Of a stretch of 64,000 bases of DNA, positions 34,901 to 42,157 are shown one piece after another. Made by a program: the position numbers and the translations under genes. Every line of letters begins with the position of its first letter. Position 1 is the stretch's first letter. The stretch is from assembly GCA_032622095.1 (NCBI GenBank), contig CP136061.1:6460734-6524733 (forward strand), in the 5' to 3' direction. A model generated the notes under the pieces. That model made no database searches, had not been told where the DNA came from, and saw only the letters and a program-made list of their open reading frames with translations. Origin of the DNA: Siphonodentalium dalli. Lineage: Eukaryota > Mollusca > Scaphopoda > Gadilida > Siphonodentaliidae.

Positions 34901-35549
34901 GTTTCAATTAGAAACAAACATGCTGTGAAAGTCAAATAGAAAAAAAAACACGCTGCCAAAGTCAAATAGAAAAAAATGTGGTCTAATAATGACTAAGAAT
35001 TGTTTGTCATTATAGTTTCCATATACATGTGTTCTGTTAACTCTTTTGCTGCCACACCGCCACATGGACATACCCACAGTTCCAAGTAGAGGGCAGAAAG
35101 AGCACACCAGAGTTGGGGGCAGAAAGAGAACACAGGATTAGGGGGCAGAAAGAACACACCGGATTAGGGGGCAGAAATAGCACACGGAGTAGTGGGGCAG
35201 AAAGAGCACACCAGATTGGGGGAGGGGGGCAGAAAGAACACACCAGAGTTGGGGGGGGGGGAAAGAGCACACCAGAGTTGGGGGCAGAAAAAGAGCAGCG
35301 GATTAGGGGGGGGGGCAGAAAGAGCACACCAGATATGGGGCTGAAAGAGCACACCAGACTGGGGGGGGGGGGGTAGAAAGAACACACCAAGTCATGATTT
35401 TTTTCTGTTTACTTTTTCAGTATCATAAGATGTCCGAAGCTTCAGGGAGTGGATATGTTCCGTATTACAGCGGTGATCTATCAGAGCCGAAGAAAAAGAA
35501 ATACAAGAAAGACTCGTACTTCAGTGATGAAGAGGAGCTCGACGGCTGA
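19875..35549 (+). CDS. ZCRB1: ZCRB1: zinc finger CCHC-type and RNA-binding motif protein 1 (five coding exons)
   Basis: Exons 19875-19987, 23479-23590, 27309-27532, 33948-34017 and 35421-35549 total 648 nt: 215 residues plus stop, against 217 in human ZCRB1. The known protein is the U11/U12-31K component of the minor-spliceosome U11/U12 di-snRNP in the nucleus. Seen here: an N-terminal RRM with RNP2 IYVSNL (12-17) and RNP1 KGVAFILF (51-58); a CCHC zinc knuckle C107-C110-H115-C120; a lysine-rich stretch (132-141); an acidic linker; and the family's C-terminal SDEEEL ending. All introns are GT-AG, with donors GTAAGT, GTTAGT, GTAAGT and GTAAAT, so U2-type. Introns are 3491, 3718, 6415 and 1403 bp and full of repeats. 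Exon edges are repeatedly duplicated nearby (19843, 23603, 34031, 35550 on). The frame is intact, so the gene looks functional. Identification is by recalled family sequence, and the order and junction phases fit throughout. Confidence 0.96.
20080..20850. repeat. Dispersed tandem-core repeat, ~150-bp units
   Basis: Units share CATAACTCAAACATTTT, ACCAAATTTGGTAT, AAATACAGATCG and GAGTTATGGCCCTTTTTCG, next to CTGTCCGTCC. No gene. Confidence 0.7.
20851..21539. other. Unassigned intronic DNA
   Basis: AT-rich. A TAGCTCAACTTGACAAAGTCAAG hairpin-like start of another dispersed repeat lies near 21416. No exon seen. Confidence 0.4.
21540..21890. repeat. Dispersed tandem-core repeat (GCAGCCAT family), copy in intron 1
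   Basis: Two units: CTTCATATGGATCTTCG, GACCTCTAGATGGGAGC and CAACCATCTTGGATTTTACTC, as at 6590-6870. Confidence 0.65.
21885..22120. repeat. Hairpin plus CCGT-tract end of a tandem-core repeat, with one core unit
   Basis: Hairpin GATACCCCCCACTC...GAATGGGGGTATACTGG, then CCATCCATCC/CCGTCCGTC tract, then one inverted core unit (CACTACTATGAGGGCATTCAA). This is the mirror image of the 18045-18815 end. Confidence 0.7.
22118..22535. repeat. Hairpin, CCGTCCGT tract and two 171-bp tandem units
   Basis: Hairpin ATGCCCCCGATCTCC...GGAGATTTGGGGGTAT, a CCGTCCGT tract, then units starting TACGAACGTTTCAACTCATA at 22197 and 22368. Units also share AATAGACCAGCCGGGG and TTCCAGAGTTACGCCCC. Confidence 0.8.
22960..23260. 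repeat. Two diverged ~170-bp units in intron 1
   Basis: CCACCACCAGTTGA, GAAATTTGGTATGGATG and GGCAATCAATTGAGTGTTC occur twice, about 170 bp apart. Inverted relatives of the core at 18045-18815. Confidence 0.7.
23479..23590 (+). CDS. ZCRB1: ZCRB1 coding exon 2 (completes codon 38; residues 39-75)
   Basis: Acceptor CTTTTTGCAG; the first base completes Lys38, then [20 protein letters not shown], carrying RNP1. It ends NNTE at donor GTTAGT in phase 0. A diverged copy of its middle lies downstream at 23603-23646. Confidence 0.95.
23603..23646 (+). pseudogene. Partial in-frame duplicate of ZCRB1 exon 2 in intron 2
   Basis: AGTAAAGGTGTGGC...AATGATGCATACA repeats exon 2 (23513 on) exactly 90 bp later with a few changes and a small deletion. 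It reads [15 protein letters not shown] in frame with exon 2; read-through of the donor meets no stop until 23681-23683. No splice acceptor or donor of its own, so an exon echo rather than an exon. Confidence 0.75.
24733..25971. mobile_element. Possible hAT-like element in intron 2
   Basis: The left end CAGGCCTGGC and the inverse of the right end (CAGTGCTGGC) match at 8 of 10. CGATGG lies outside both ends. Three diverged internal repeats (TAATGATTGATTCTGGTTA at about 25402, 25496 and 25602). The short flank match leaves this uncertain. Confidence 0.4.
25971..26001. repeat. Perfect 12-bp stem hairpin
   Basis: GCGATGGGACAA, 7-base loop, TTGTCCCATCGC. Confidence 0.8.
26120..26515. repeat. Tandem-core repeat, ~150-160 bp, three partial units
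   Basis: Units share TATGAGTTCACATGACCA, GAGTTCGCAAACCAGGTCC, GGCCGGATATTTT and CACAGGGCTCATTTCCAC. Confidence 0.75.
26701..27264. mobile_element. TIR element with ~45-bp ends, 44 bp before ZCRB1 exon 3
   Basis: The left end GTCACACCTGTAGTTTCAT...GTTTCTGGGGTATA is inverted at the right end TATACCCCAGAAAC...ATGAAACTAGACGTGTGAC. An inner inverted pair (AAAATAATAAATATGACTC) adds to the fold. A related copy, split by another MITE, lies at about 38232-39262. Confidence 0.75.
27309..27532 (+). CDS. ZCRB1: ZCRB1 coding exon 3 (residues 76-149 plus two bases)
   Basis: Acceptor TTCATTTCAG, donor GTAAGT, phase 0 in and phase 2 out. Encodes the end of the RRM ([20 protein letters not shown]), the CCHC knuckle [14 protein letters not shown] and the [10 protein letters not shown] basic stretch leading into acidic residues. 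This is the most conserved exon and secures the gene identity. Confidence 0.96.
27553..27825 (+). repeat. Three ~91-bp tandem units, each a hairpin, right after exon 3
   Basis: Each unit runs TAACACTCC...GGAGCCCCACA...GGGGCTCCATAAGGGTTA, so GGAGCCCCA pairs with TGGGGCTCC. The same stem words occur in the family A MITE spacer (GAGCCCCACACA, GGGGCTC), pointing to origin from a MITE module. Confidence 0.9.
27890..29290. repeat. Tandem-core repeat array, ~150-170 bp units, about 8 copies
   Basis: Units share ATCATCATGAAATTTGTCATG, TTGACATGTAGATGGGAACG, AGTCATTTTGGGGTCATT, AAACATGGCC and CAGCCATCTTGGATTTTACTC. Near its start TAGCTTTACTTTGTAAAG-TTTGAGCTATT forms a small hairpin. Same family as 40750-41425. 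Confidence 0.85.
29492..29797 (+). pseudogene. Endonuclease fragment (EEP-type) of the non-LTR element
   Basis: Encodes [13 protein letters not shown], the GD-N catalytic signature of exonuclease-endonuclease-phosphatase domains, then [18 protein letters not shown], a stop at 29705-29707, and [12 protein letters not shown]. The DYVI motif is normal upstream of the terminal SDH. Disrupted by the insertion at 29798. Confidence 0.8.
29798..30575. mobile_element. Insertion splitting the endonuclease region
   Basis: It begins CAGGGTTTCCGCTAGGGG, as at 15333, but no matching right terminus is seen. A duplicated segment (AATTGAAATTACCTCGAGAG... / AATTGAAATTGACTCGAGAG) is inside, 30318-30437. The right border is approximate: coding similarity resumes near 30580. 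Confidence 0.55.
30576..30790 (+). pseudogene. End of the endonuclease domain of the non-LTR element
   Basis: After a shift, CATTCAGATCACTGT encodes HSDHC, the conserved terminal SDH of EEP nucleases, followed by a linker to the stop after FNI. Frame differs from the first fragment. Confidence 0.65.
30809..32229 (+). pseudogene. Reverse transcriptase region, frameshifted
   Basis: Three overlapping frames carry one RT. A pre-RT linker is followed (about 31110 on) by [53 protein letters not shown] and [16 protein letters not shown]. After a frameshift near 31870 come [19 protein letters not shown] and the catalytic LLYADDLVL. Motif order is that of non-LTR RTs. Retains YADD but cannot give one polypeptide. 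Confidence 0.92.
32230..33357 (+). pseudogene. C-terminal part of the non-LTR ORF2 with Cys/His segment
   Basis: Segments in several frames (32483-32728, 32747-32989, 33073-33357) show the thumb/RNase H-less tail common to these elements. The last has ERTCKQCS...[11 protein letters not shown], a CxxC...HxxxC zinc-binding pattern. Stops and shifts separate the pieces. Confidence 0.8.
33473..33496 (+). repeat. (TATC)6 tail of the retrotransposon
   Basis: Lies right after AATAAAG; marks the element's 3' end. Confidence 0.9.
33497..33947. other. Rest of intron 3
   Basis: 33640-33830 is a dispersed repeat end with GGATGGACGGACG and a hairpin (CACCGGAGACTTCGTCTCAGGTG-like). Nothing else seen. Confidence 0.5.
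33948..34017 (+). CDS. ZCRB1: ZCRB1 coding exon 4 (completes codon 150; residues 151-173)
   Basis: Acceptor TTTTATAG; the first base completes Glu150. Encodes [23 protein letters not shown], matching the family's acidic linker and SLSQAI-like helix. Donor GTAAAT in phase 0. Its last 36 bases plus the donor are tandemly duplicated downstream. Confidence 0.93.
34031..34079 (+). repeat. Tandem duplicate of exon 4 end with second 5' splice site
   Basis: A 49-bp unit (33982-34030) covering TCTATGGATTC...CAGCCATTAACTATCAG and the donor is repeated at once with 4 differences; the second donor is GTACAT. Use of donor 2 would add 49 nt, shift frame and meet TAA at 34057-34059. Confidence 0.93.
34200..34990. 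repeat. Mixed tandem repeats: CTGCCAAAGTCAAATAGAAA units and ~150-bp units
   Basis: Copies of AACACGCTGCCAAAGTCAAA at 34248-34320 and 34860-34975 flank three units with GGGTTAATAACTCCGT, ATACATGTTGCACATCTTC and TCTGAAGTTTCAAAT (about 34425, 34555, 34740). The ~150-bp unit recurs at 48230-48400. Confidence 0.8.
35091..35388 (+). repeat. G-rich minisatellite, ~28-bp unit, ~11 copies
   Basis: The unit is GGGGGCAGAAAGAGCACACCAG + ATT/AGTTG. G runs of 4-12 recur in every unit, so the transcript and coding strand could form G-quadruplexes. Ends about 32 bp before exon 5. Confidence 0.92.
35421..35549 (+). CDS. ZCRB1: ZCRB1 terminal coding exon 5 (residues 174-215)
   Basis: Acceptor ACTTTTTCAG, phase 0. 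Encodes [20 protein letters not shown]...[18 protein letters not shown] and stops at TGA 35547-35549. The human family end is [14 protein letters not shown], so the C-terminus is complete. Its last codons are the seed of the minisatellite that follows. Confidence 0.95.
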   Translation, partial: YHKMSEASGSGYVPYYSGDLSEPKKKKYKKDSYFSDEEELDG

Positions 35550-36052
35550 CCAACGATGATGTAGGGATGAGGAGCTCGACGGCTGATCAACGATGATGTA
35601 GGGATGAGGAGCTCGACAGCTGACCAACGATGATGTAGGGATGAGGAGCTCGACGGCTGACCAACGATGATGTAGGGATGAGGGAGACGATGATGAGGAG
35701 CTCGATGGCTGATCAACGATGATGTAGGGATGAGGGAGACGATGATGAGGAGCTCGATGGCTGATCAACGATGATGTAGGGATGAGGGAGACGATGAGGA
35801 GGAGCTCGACGGCTGATCAACGATGATGTAGGGATGAGGGAGACGATGATGAGGAGCTCGATGGCTGACCAACGATGATGTAGGGATGAGGGAGACGATG
35901 AGGAGGAGCTCGACGGCTGATCAACGATGATGTAGGGATGAGGGAGACGATGATGAGGAGCTCGATGGCTGACCAACGATGATGTAGGGATGAGGGAGAC
36001 GATGAGGAGGAGCTCGACGGCTGACCAACGATGATGTAGGGATGAGGGTGAC
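35529..36052 (+). repeat. Minisatellite grown from the ZCRB1 stop-codon region, 37- and 52-bp units, 11 copies
   Basis: Unit GAGGAGCTCGACGGCTGA + CCAACGATGATGTAGGGAT; the first four are short, the later ones add GAGGGAGACGATGA. Unit 1 contains the real ELDG-stop; every later unit keeps GAGCTCGA-(C/T)GGCTGA in the 3' UTR. Two alternating long variants (GATGATGAGG / GATGAGGAGG) show pairwise expansion. Confidence 0.95.
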
Positions 36053-36228
36053 TTCCGGACAAGGAACTGGACATACAGATGTACGGATTATAACAAAGTC
36101 CTCAGAAATTTTAGGGGGACAATAACAGGACAAAATGAGAATTACAGATCGTCGACTGATCAGCGCAGTGTTACTAAGATCAGAGATCGATAAGCACGAT
36201 TATTTTGGTTTTGGATTTTGCATTTATT

Positions 36229-36376
36229 ATTTTTAGATGGGGTGGATAAAATTAGCAGGGGTGAATGTATGGTATATGTCTGTTTAACGGAAACATCACT
36301 ATTTTTTTTAGATGGGGTCGATAAAATTAGTAGGGGCGGATGTCTGGACTATGTCGGGTTAATGGAAACATCATTA
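36229..36376. repeat. Two ~75-bp tandem units
   Basis: TTTTTAGATGGGGT-GATAAAATTAG and GGAAACATCA recur at about 36229 and 36305. Confidence 0.75.
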
Positions 36377-36424
36377 TTTTTGTTTAGGCCTAGGGACAGG
36401 CCTGAGTATATTGTACCGGACATC

Positions 36425-36518
36425 TGCAGAATGAGGTCCCCAGAGGGTGAATTTAGTGATGCTACATCACAAAGCAGGCTAGCATCACAAAATGAACCTT
36501 CTGGGGACCTCATTCTGC
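36425..36518. mobile_element. Family B hairpin (solo)
   Basis: GCAGAATGAGGTCCCCAGAG...GATGCTA and its inverse ending CATTCTGC, spacer ~12 bp. The second hairpin is not seen downstream, so partial. Confidence 0.85.
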
Positions 36519-37108
36519 TTTGGCCTCATCTTCTTTGGGAAGTATCTTTATTATCAAATTAACAAGTTTTTTTCTTTCTCATTTTTGGAAAGTTATTAAT
36601 AATGAAAATAAGAACACGGTAAAGCTATTTTTGCATGTACTTGTTAATATTTGTTTTATAGACTTCTATTTTATTTCACATGAACCCACTTTGATGGCTT
36701 TGTGTCCCTTTAAATAAGAAAGAACATTGTTGTATTAAATGTATAAAAGAGACGTGTTATGTTATTCATTATCAGGCATGGTATTGGGTTATCCCTCTTA
36801 GTACCCGCATGCCAACAGTATGTATGATACTAAATTGATTTCCTCTGTCCAAAGCAATTACCAATCAACAATGTAATGGGGTATGCAATTCATTTATTTA
36901 CAAAATGGTTGGAAGGTCAATAGGTTCGTAGAAGACGTTTCGAGGTAAACATTAATTGAATACCCGGGAAATGTTTTATGATTATAAGAAGAAAAAGAAG
37001 CGATTTCAGTTCACAAGAGTCACCTAAATAATGTACTTTTGAACCTGGAACCTTTACCGACTATGTATGAAATATATTGTTAAGGGACAAAGAAATATAT
37101 TTCCTGTA
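36519..37108. other. Unassigned; possible ZCRB1 3' UTR end
   Basis: No AATAAA follows the stop on the + strand up to here; the variant ATTAAA occurs at 36734-36739. No coding content. Confidence 0.35.
36734..36739 (+). terminator. Weak candidate poly(A) signal (ATTAAA)
   Basis: First variant signal noticed downstream of ZCRB1; would imply a ~1.2 kb 3' UTR including the minisatellite. No downstream GU element checked. Confidence 0.2.
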
Positions 37109-37112
37109 TTAA

Positions 37113-37354
37113 CCCTTTGAGTGCCAGGTCGATTTTTGTATCAACCCATATACCCTGTGCCAATGCATTCTCTTATATATGCGAGTCGACCATAGGTTGC
37201 CTCGCATATATAAGAGAATGCATTGGCCTAACATTTTTTTTTTTTTTTTTTTTTAAACAATTTTTTACAATTTTAATAATTTATTCTTATATTCTTTAAC
37301 AGACTTATTTTGTAGGTTTAGGGCCGATGAGATCGACCCCTGGCACTCAAAGGG
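37113..37354. mobile_element. piggyBac-style MITE with family A left hairpin
   Basis: TTAA (37109-37112 and 37355-37358) flanks CCCTTTGAGTGCCAGG at the left and CCTGGCACTCAAAGGG at the right: TTAA duplication plus CCC ends as in piggyBac. Inside is one full GCATTCTCTTATATATGCGAG hairpin and a T-rich spacer. Confidence 0.88.
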
Positions 37355-37499
37355 TTAAAGATGCTCTATCTCTTCCTATAACAAGTTTTATATAGGAACA
37401 ATAAGTAACGAACTCTTTGCAGAAACTTTCCACCATTACGTCGACTAAGGAGCTGAACATTAATGACTTGAGTCTCTAATTATGTTCTGTATTTGTAGC

Positions 37500-37930
37500 T
37501 GTTACATCCTAGTGACCAAGGCTGGCTTTTACAGGACGGGATCGAGTAGATCCATAATTTTTCCAGGAAGTTTTTTTTGCCGACGGTGTGCCAAGTGTAG
37601 TGTCATCCCTGGTCATGACATTACGAGAGGAGCAGAGGTACGAAGTTAGTCCAGTACGCATTTTTTCAAATTTTGTCTGAGACTCTTTGGCTTCTGGAAT
37701 CTTTCTCAGATCACTGATCGTGGCATCGATGATTGATTTGTGATGCCCATTGTACTGGGAATGCAGATGGCGACACAAAGTCCGACCGATATTTTGTCGG
37801 ATTTGAACCCTCGACCGTGTCGAAGGTGTAGCTCAGAGGTCGGCCCACAAACCAACTGAGCTGACCACAACTGTGTTATACCGTTGATAAAGGCTGTGAT
37901 GGCCGAAAGCTTCGGCAAACAGTTTGTTAC
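37500..37930 (-). mobile_element. tRNA-type SINE (antisense copy)
   Basis: On the - strand GGTCAGCTCAGTTGGTT (box A region, 37848-37865) is followed by GGGTTCAAATCCG (box B, 37798-37810), the pol III promoter pair of a tRNA-derived head, then a body running to about 37500. The D-loop and anticodon arms fold poorly, so not a tRNA gene. Confidence 0.65.
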
Positions 37931-37963
37931 TTTTTGTTCCTGTTATGCTGACGAGTCCCTTAA

Positions 37964-38196
37964 CCCTTTGAGTGCCAGGGGCCGATCTCATCGGCCCTAA
38001 ACCAACAAAATAAGTCTGTTAAAGAATATAAGAATAAATTATTAAAATTGTAAAAAATTGTAAAAAAAAAAATATTGTTAGGCCAATGCATTCTCTTATA
38101 TATGCGAGGCGACCTATGGTCGACTCGCATATATAAGAGAATGCATTGGCACAGGGTATATGGGTTGATACAAAAATCGACCTGGCACTCAAAGGG
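37964..38196. mobile_element. piggyBac-style MITE with family A right hairpin, opposite orientation
   Basis: TTAA at 37960-37963 and 38197-38200; ends CCCTTTGAGTGCCAGG / CCTGGCACTCAAAGGG. Inverted relative to 37113-37354 and carrying the same hairpin. The pair encloses the SINE. Confidence 0.88.
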
Positions 38197-38231
38197 TTAA
38201 TATATATGGACCTGCTATTATTAAGTTTTAT

Positions 38232-39262
38232 TTAGTTTCATATGTTTTATATAGATTTTTTATATTATAAGATTCCTGGGTATAAAATAATAAAGACACC
38301 TGTTCGGAAATGCTTCTATCAATTTATATTGATTTTATTTCGAATTTTTTGATACACAAAACATGTACATACTTTTACCTAATATATTTCATTTACCTTA
38401 TCATTATGTTGAAATTAAATTGTTGTTAAATTTAGCTTATATAATACAATAACCGAAGATAAACTGAAACATTTGCCCTTTTATCCGCTAAAAAAATTTC
38501 ACACTGGTTATATTTCGAGTGACTGCGTGGCAATACGTTCTGGGCATGTGAATTATTACTTCTGGTAGAAACCTCTTATGGACGACCACCTGTCATTGGC
38601 AAAATGGGTGGTCGTTCATAACAGGTTTCACTGTAATATACATAGAAACTATCTGGGATATTTTATAGCTCGTGTTCGTTCGGATTGTATCATGCGGGAT
38701 AACTCTGTCTAAAATTCTAAAAACAGTCACGAAAAAATATCCCACTTGATTATCGCATTATATAAGAAAATATTGATATAAAATCAATTTAACCCTTTAC
38801 CCAACAAAACGGCCAAAAACGCCCAAATAAAGCTTCAACAGCCTAAAATATCTTCGGTCTGTCTCAATAACACCATACAAATATGGATATCATTGGAACC
38901 GGTTCATTGACCACATTGTGATGGTTACAGTTATGCCCTGTGCCAATGCATTCTCTTATATATGCGAGTCGACCATAGGTCGCCTCGCAAATATAAGAGG
39001 CATAATTTTTTCTTGCATTTTTTAACAATTTTTATAATATTTTTCTACATTCTTTGACAATTTTATCATTTTTAATATGTGTTAAGCCAATGCATTCTCT
39101 TATATATGCGAGGCGACCTATGGTCAACTCGCATATATAAGAGAATGCATTGGCACAGGGCCGTTCTGTTGGGTAAAGGGTTTAATTGATAGAAGTGAAT
39201 CCGGACAGGGGTCTTCACTTCGATTCATATTGATTATTTTATACCCCGGAAACAATATAAAA
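38232..39262. mobile_element. Copy of the 26701-27264 element, split by another MITE
   Basis: Left TTTCATATGTTTTATATAG and GGTATAAAATAATAAA; right ATTGATTATTTTATACCCC and ATATAAAACGTAACAAGAGG. Interrupted at TTAA by 38793-39181; the intact copy reads AATCAATATTAATTGATA at that place. Confidence 0.6.
38793..39181. mobile_element. TTAA-flanked MITE with CCCTTTACCCAACA ends and both family A hairpins
   Basis: Ends CCCTTTACCCAACA-AAACGG and CCGTTCTGTTGGGTAAAGGG; TTAA at 38789-38792 and 39182-39185. Contains a left hairpin (decayed) and intact right hairpin GCATTCTC...CCTATGGTC...GAGAATGC. Different termini from 37113 but the same core. Confidence 0.82.
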
Positions 39263-39349
39263 CGTAACAAGAGGTGTGCACTCGAGTGCTAGCATACCCA
39301 CACCGTGGCAAATCCAACACGCATTATCCGTAAACCCAACAAAAAAGAT

Positions 39350-39855
39350 TTTTAACTTTAAAGAAAAATTCGGACTAAATATATCGATTTGGTGTCACAA
39401 GATTCTTGTACAGAAAAAATTATTCAAATTGGTTCATATTTGTTAAAGTTATTGTCGGACATAATTTTCTAAGTCAAAATAAGTTGAAAATGAAATGTAA
39501 TATTACGAAAAACAGTCTGAGCCAATCCCTAGCCGTATAGAGAGGGTATTGTGAGAAGCATGTATACCAAAAATTATTGAAATCGGTTCATATTTGTTAA
39601 AGTTATTAAGTCGGACAGAATTTTCTAAGTCGAAAATTAGGCGTAACTTAAAAAAAAAAAAGTCTGACCAAACCACAATTAGCATCATGCGGAGAGGCAG
39701 TCCCAAGGAGATTGCATACAAAAAATTATTGAAATCGGTTCATAGTTTTTCGAGTCACGAGGTCGGACGGACGGATGGACTGACGGAGAAAGGGTGACGG
39801 ACGACAGACGCAGTCAATCCAGTATACTCCCCATTTTCTTCGAAAGTGGGGATAT
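39350..39855. repeat. Tandem-core repeat, three ~130-150 bp units with GGACGG tract and hairpin end
   Basis: Units share AAAAATTATT(C/G)AAATCGGTTCATA and GTTAAAGTTATT-GTCGGAC; then GGTCGGACGGACGGATGG and hairpin TATACTCCCCATTTTC...GAAAGTGGGGATATA. Confidence 0.8.
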
Positions 39856-40584
39856 AATTAGGAAGAGATAGACCATCAAATTAGTCTTAAGGTTCCCAGT
39901 AAGAATGATCTATATTAGGAAACGGACTATGAATCAACTGCGACATGGCTCTCTCTGTAACCAGGTCAGGCCCATCCTGAATTCCACTATTAAAGCGGTA
40001 TACGACCATAACATATTCATGTGTCCTTTATTTGTGTCGGGAATAGAAGACGGCACATACCAGTGCACAGCCAAATGTCACTCATAACAATATCGCAGCG
40101 AATGAAAAGTCTTGACAAAATTTGTTGTGCAATCTTTTGCCCCAGCATTGTTATTCAATAATATTACTAATATATGCCTTTCTAAATGATAATAACAGAA
40201 TGACTCAAACGCTTATTCATAACAATACTTAAACTAATTGAATGCTAATTGAGTTGCTTATCATGTGCCGTCATGATTAATCATTCTGGACAAAATATAT
40301 GTATGACACTGAATTAGTACGACACTGATTTAAAATAATTTGGGTGTCATGATTTTGGATCAAATTCACGTAATGGTCAGATACTACTGTAATAGTGGAA
40401 TTCAGGATGTGCCTGACCTGGTGACGTATTTGTCACTTTTCATTCATGATATCTTAGCCACTGGTTGTCAGATCTTTTTTGTCTATCTCAGCCATGGCTT
40501 ACAGAATCTTGATGAAATTAGGCATTCATGTTCACCATCACAAAGGCTTTCAATGAAAGCCTGAATTTAGTGTGCCGGTCATTT
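39856..40584. other. Unassigned intergenic DNA
   Basis: No gene recognised; 40440-40560 resembles the start of a dispersed repeat (AGATCTTTTTTGTC, GAAATTAGGCATTCATG). Confidence 0.4.
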
Positions 40585-40670
40585 GCAGATTGAGGTCCCC
40601 AGAGGGTAAATCGCTATCCCACATAGAAGGCTAGCATCACTAAATTCACCCTCTGGGGACCTCATTCTGC
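40585..40670. mobile_element. Family B hairpin (solo)
   Basis: GCAGATTGAGGTCCCCAGAGG...CTCTGGGGACCTCATTCTGC with left tail TAGTGTGCCGGTCATTT as in other copies. Confidence 0.85.
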
Positions 40671-40749
40671 TTAGGCCTCATCTTCTCTGGAAATTTTCTT
40701 TTTTGTCAAATTTCTATAGAAACTTCTTCACACAGATTTTATTTCTTTT

Positions 40750-41425
40750 TAGCTCAACTTTACTTGTAAAGTTTGAGCTATTGCCATGGGTTGGTATCTG
40801 TCGCCCCTGTGCATGTGTGGTTAAGTCTGTCAACAATTTCCATTAGCACGGGCTACAGGTCGTACCTTTGGTCGGATCGTTCTGAAATTTGTCATGGCTG
40901 TTAACATTGACATGTAGATGGGAACGAGTCATTTTGGGGGCCATTCTGCCATAAAACATGGCTGCTGGCAGCCATCTTGGATTTTACTCTTTACATGACT
41001 AAATCCTTTGGCATGGGCTACAGGTCACACCTTTGGTCGGATCATCATGAAATTTGTCATGGCTGTTAACATTGACATGTAGATGGGAATGAGTCATTTT
41101 GGGGTCATTTGGCCGCTGGCAGCCATCTTGGATTTTACTCTTTGCATGACTAAATCCTTTGGCATGGGCTAGAGGTGGTATCTTTGGTCGGATCATCACG
41201 GAATTTGTCATGGCTGTTGACATTGACATGTAGATGGGAATGTTTATTTTTGGGTCATTCGGCCATAAAACTTGGCCACCAGCAGCCATCTTGGATTTTT
41301 CTCTTTGCATGACTAAATCCTTTGGCATGGGCTGGAGGTTATACCTTTGGTCGGATCATTATGAAATTTGTCATGGACGTTGACATGTAGATGGGAAAGA
41401 GTCACTTTGGGGTCATTCGGCAAAA
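40750..41425. repeat. Tandem-core repeat (GCAGCCAT family), ~4 units
   Basis: Opens with the small hairpin GCTCAACTTTAC-TTGTAAAGTTTGAGC, then units as in 27890-29290. Confidence 0.85.
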
Positions 41426-41584
41426 AAAAAAATTTCTGACTAAATCCTGAAAAGTTACCCATAATTCTGCTGTGGTTAAGGAGTCGATTGTTTAGAGCAT
41501 TACTGTATGCCCACGTTAGACGGTACCTGGTGACAGCCCAACTCTTGTTGTGATTGTGACATAAACCCAGACCTACTTATTTAA

Positions 41585-41834
41585 CCCTTTAATGATGGGA
41601 GCTGCGCTGGTGCAGCATTAGAAGACCCTGTGCCAGTGCATACTCTGATGTATGTGAGCCTCCCATAGGAAGTTGTGCATATATAAGAGAATGCACTGGC
41701 TTATAAGATCAAGGTGAATATTGTTAGGCCAATGTATTCTCTTATATATGTGAGGCTCCCAATGGGAGCTTCCTGAAATTTTGCAAAAACCCTGTGCCAT
41801 TGCAAAATTTCAGGAAGCTCCAGTCATTATATGG
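41585..41834. mobile_element. TTAA-flanked MITE, family A variant (GAGCTGCG ends)
   Basis: TTAA at 41581 and 41835; left CCCTTTAATGATGGGAGCTG. Both hairpin modules are present but diverged (GTGCATACTCTG..., TGTATTCTCTTATATATGTGAGG) with centre CTCCCA(T/A)(A/T)GG(A/G)AG instead of GACCATAGGTC. Confidence 0.75.
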
Positions 41835-42008
41835 TTAAGATCAAGAGTAATAGTGGATAAACAAAGAAACAGAACAAACAATTAATGAAACATTCTAATT
41901 TTCTATAACAAATATCACATAATTTAACAAAAATTATTCTTAGTTCAATATGATTAATGACTCTGGTTACCAAATTTTCCACAGAACTCCCCAAGATTTT
42001 CATATTAA

Positions 42009-42157
42009 CCCTTTCATGACTGGAGCTGCGATGGTGCAGCATTTAAGATCTTGTGCCAGTGCATTCTCTTATAGGGAGCCTCGCATATATAAAACAGTGC
42101 ACTGGCTTACCAGGTCAAGGTAAATAGTGTTAGGTCATTGTAATCTCTTATATAGGC
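42009..42157. mobile_element. Left part of a family A variant MITE, interrupted by a hAT element
   Basis: TTAA 42005-42008, CCCTTTCATGACTGGAGCTG, then the left hairpin GTGCATTCTCTTATA...TATATAAAACAGTGCAC and start of the right hairpin, cut at 42157 by the hAT insertion. The remainder is not found after 43183. Confidence 0.75.

Larger units (their letters stand above)
34018..35420 (+). other. ZCRB1 intron 4
   Basis: GTAAAT...ACTTTTTCAG. Contains a duplicated exon 4 end, AT-rich tandem repeats and a G-rich minisatellite reaching within about 30 bp of the acceptor. Confidence 0.9.

Noticed and set aside
35037-35390. Proline-rich antisense and Gly/Glu-rich sense frames in intron 4
   Set aside because: By-products of the G-rich minisatellite.
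35465-36133. Long antisense Ser/Pro-rich reading frames
   Set aside because: They are produced by the 37/52-bp minisatellite on the opposite strand; low complexity, no family match.
37780-37875. tRNA gene on the minus strand
   Set aside because: Boxes A and B are present, but the cloverleaf arms are poor and a long body follows; better read as a SINE head.
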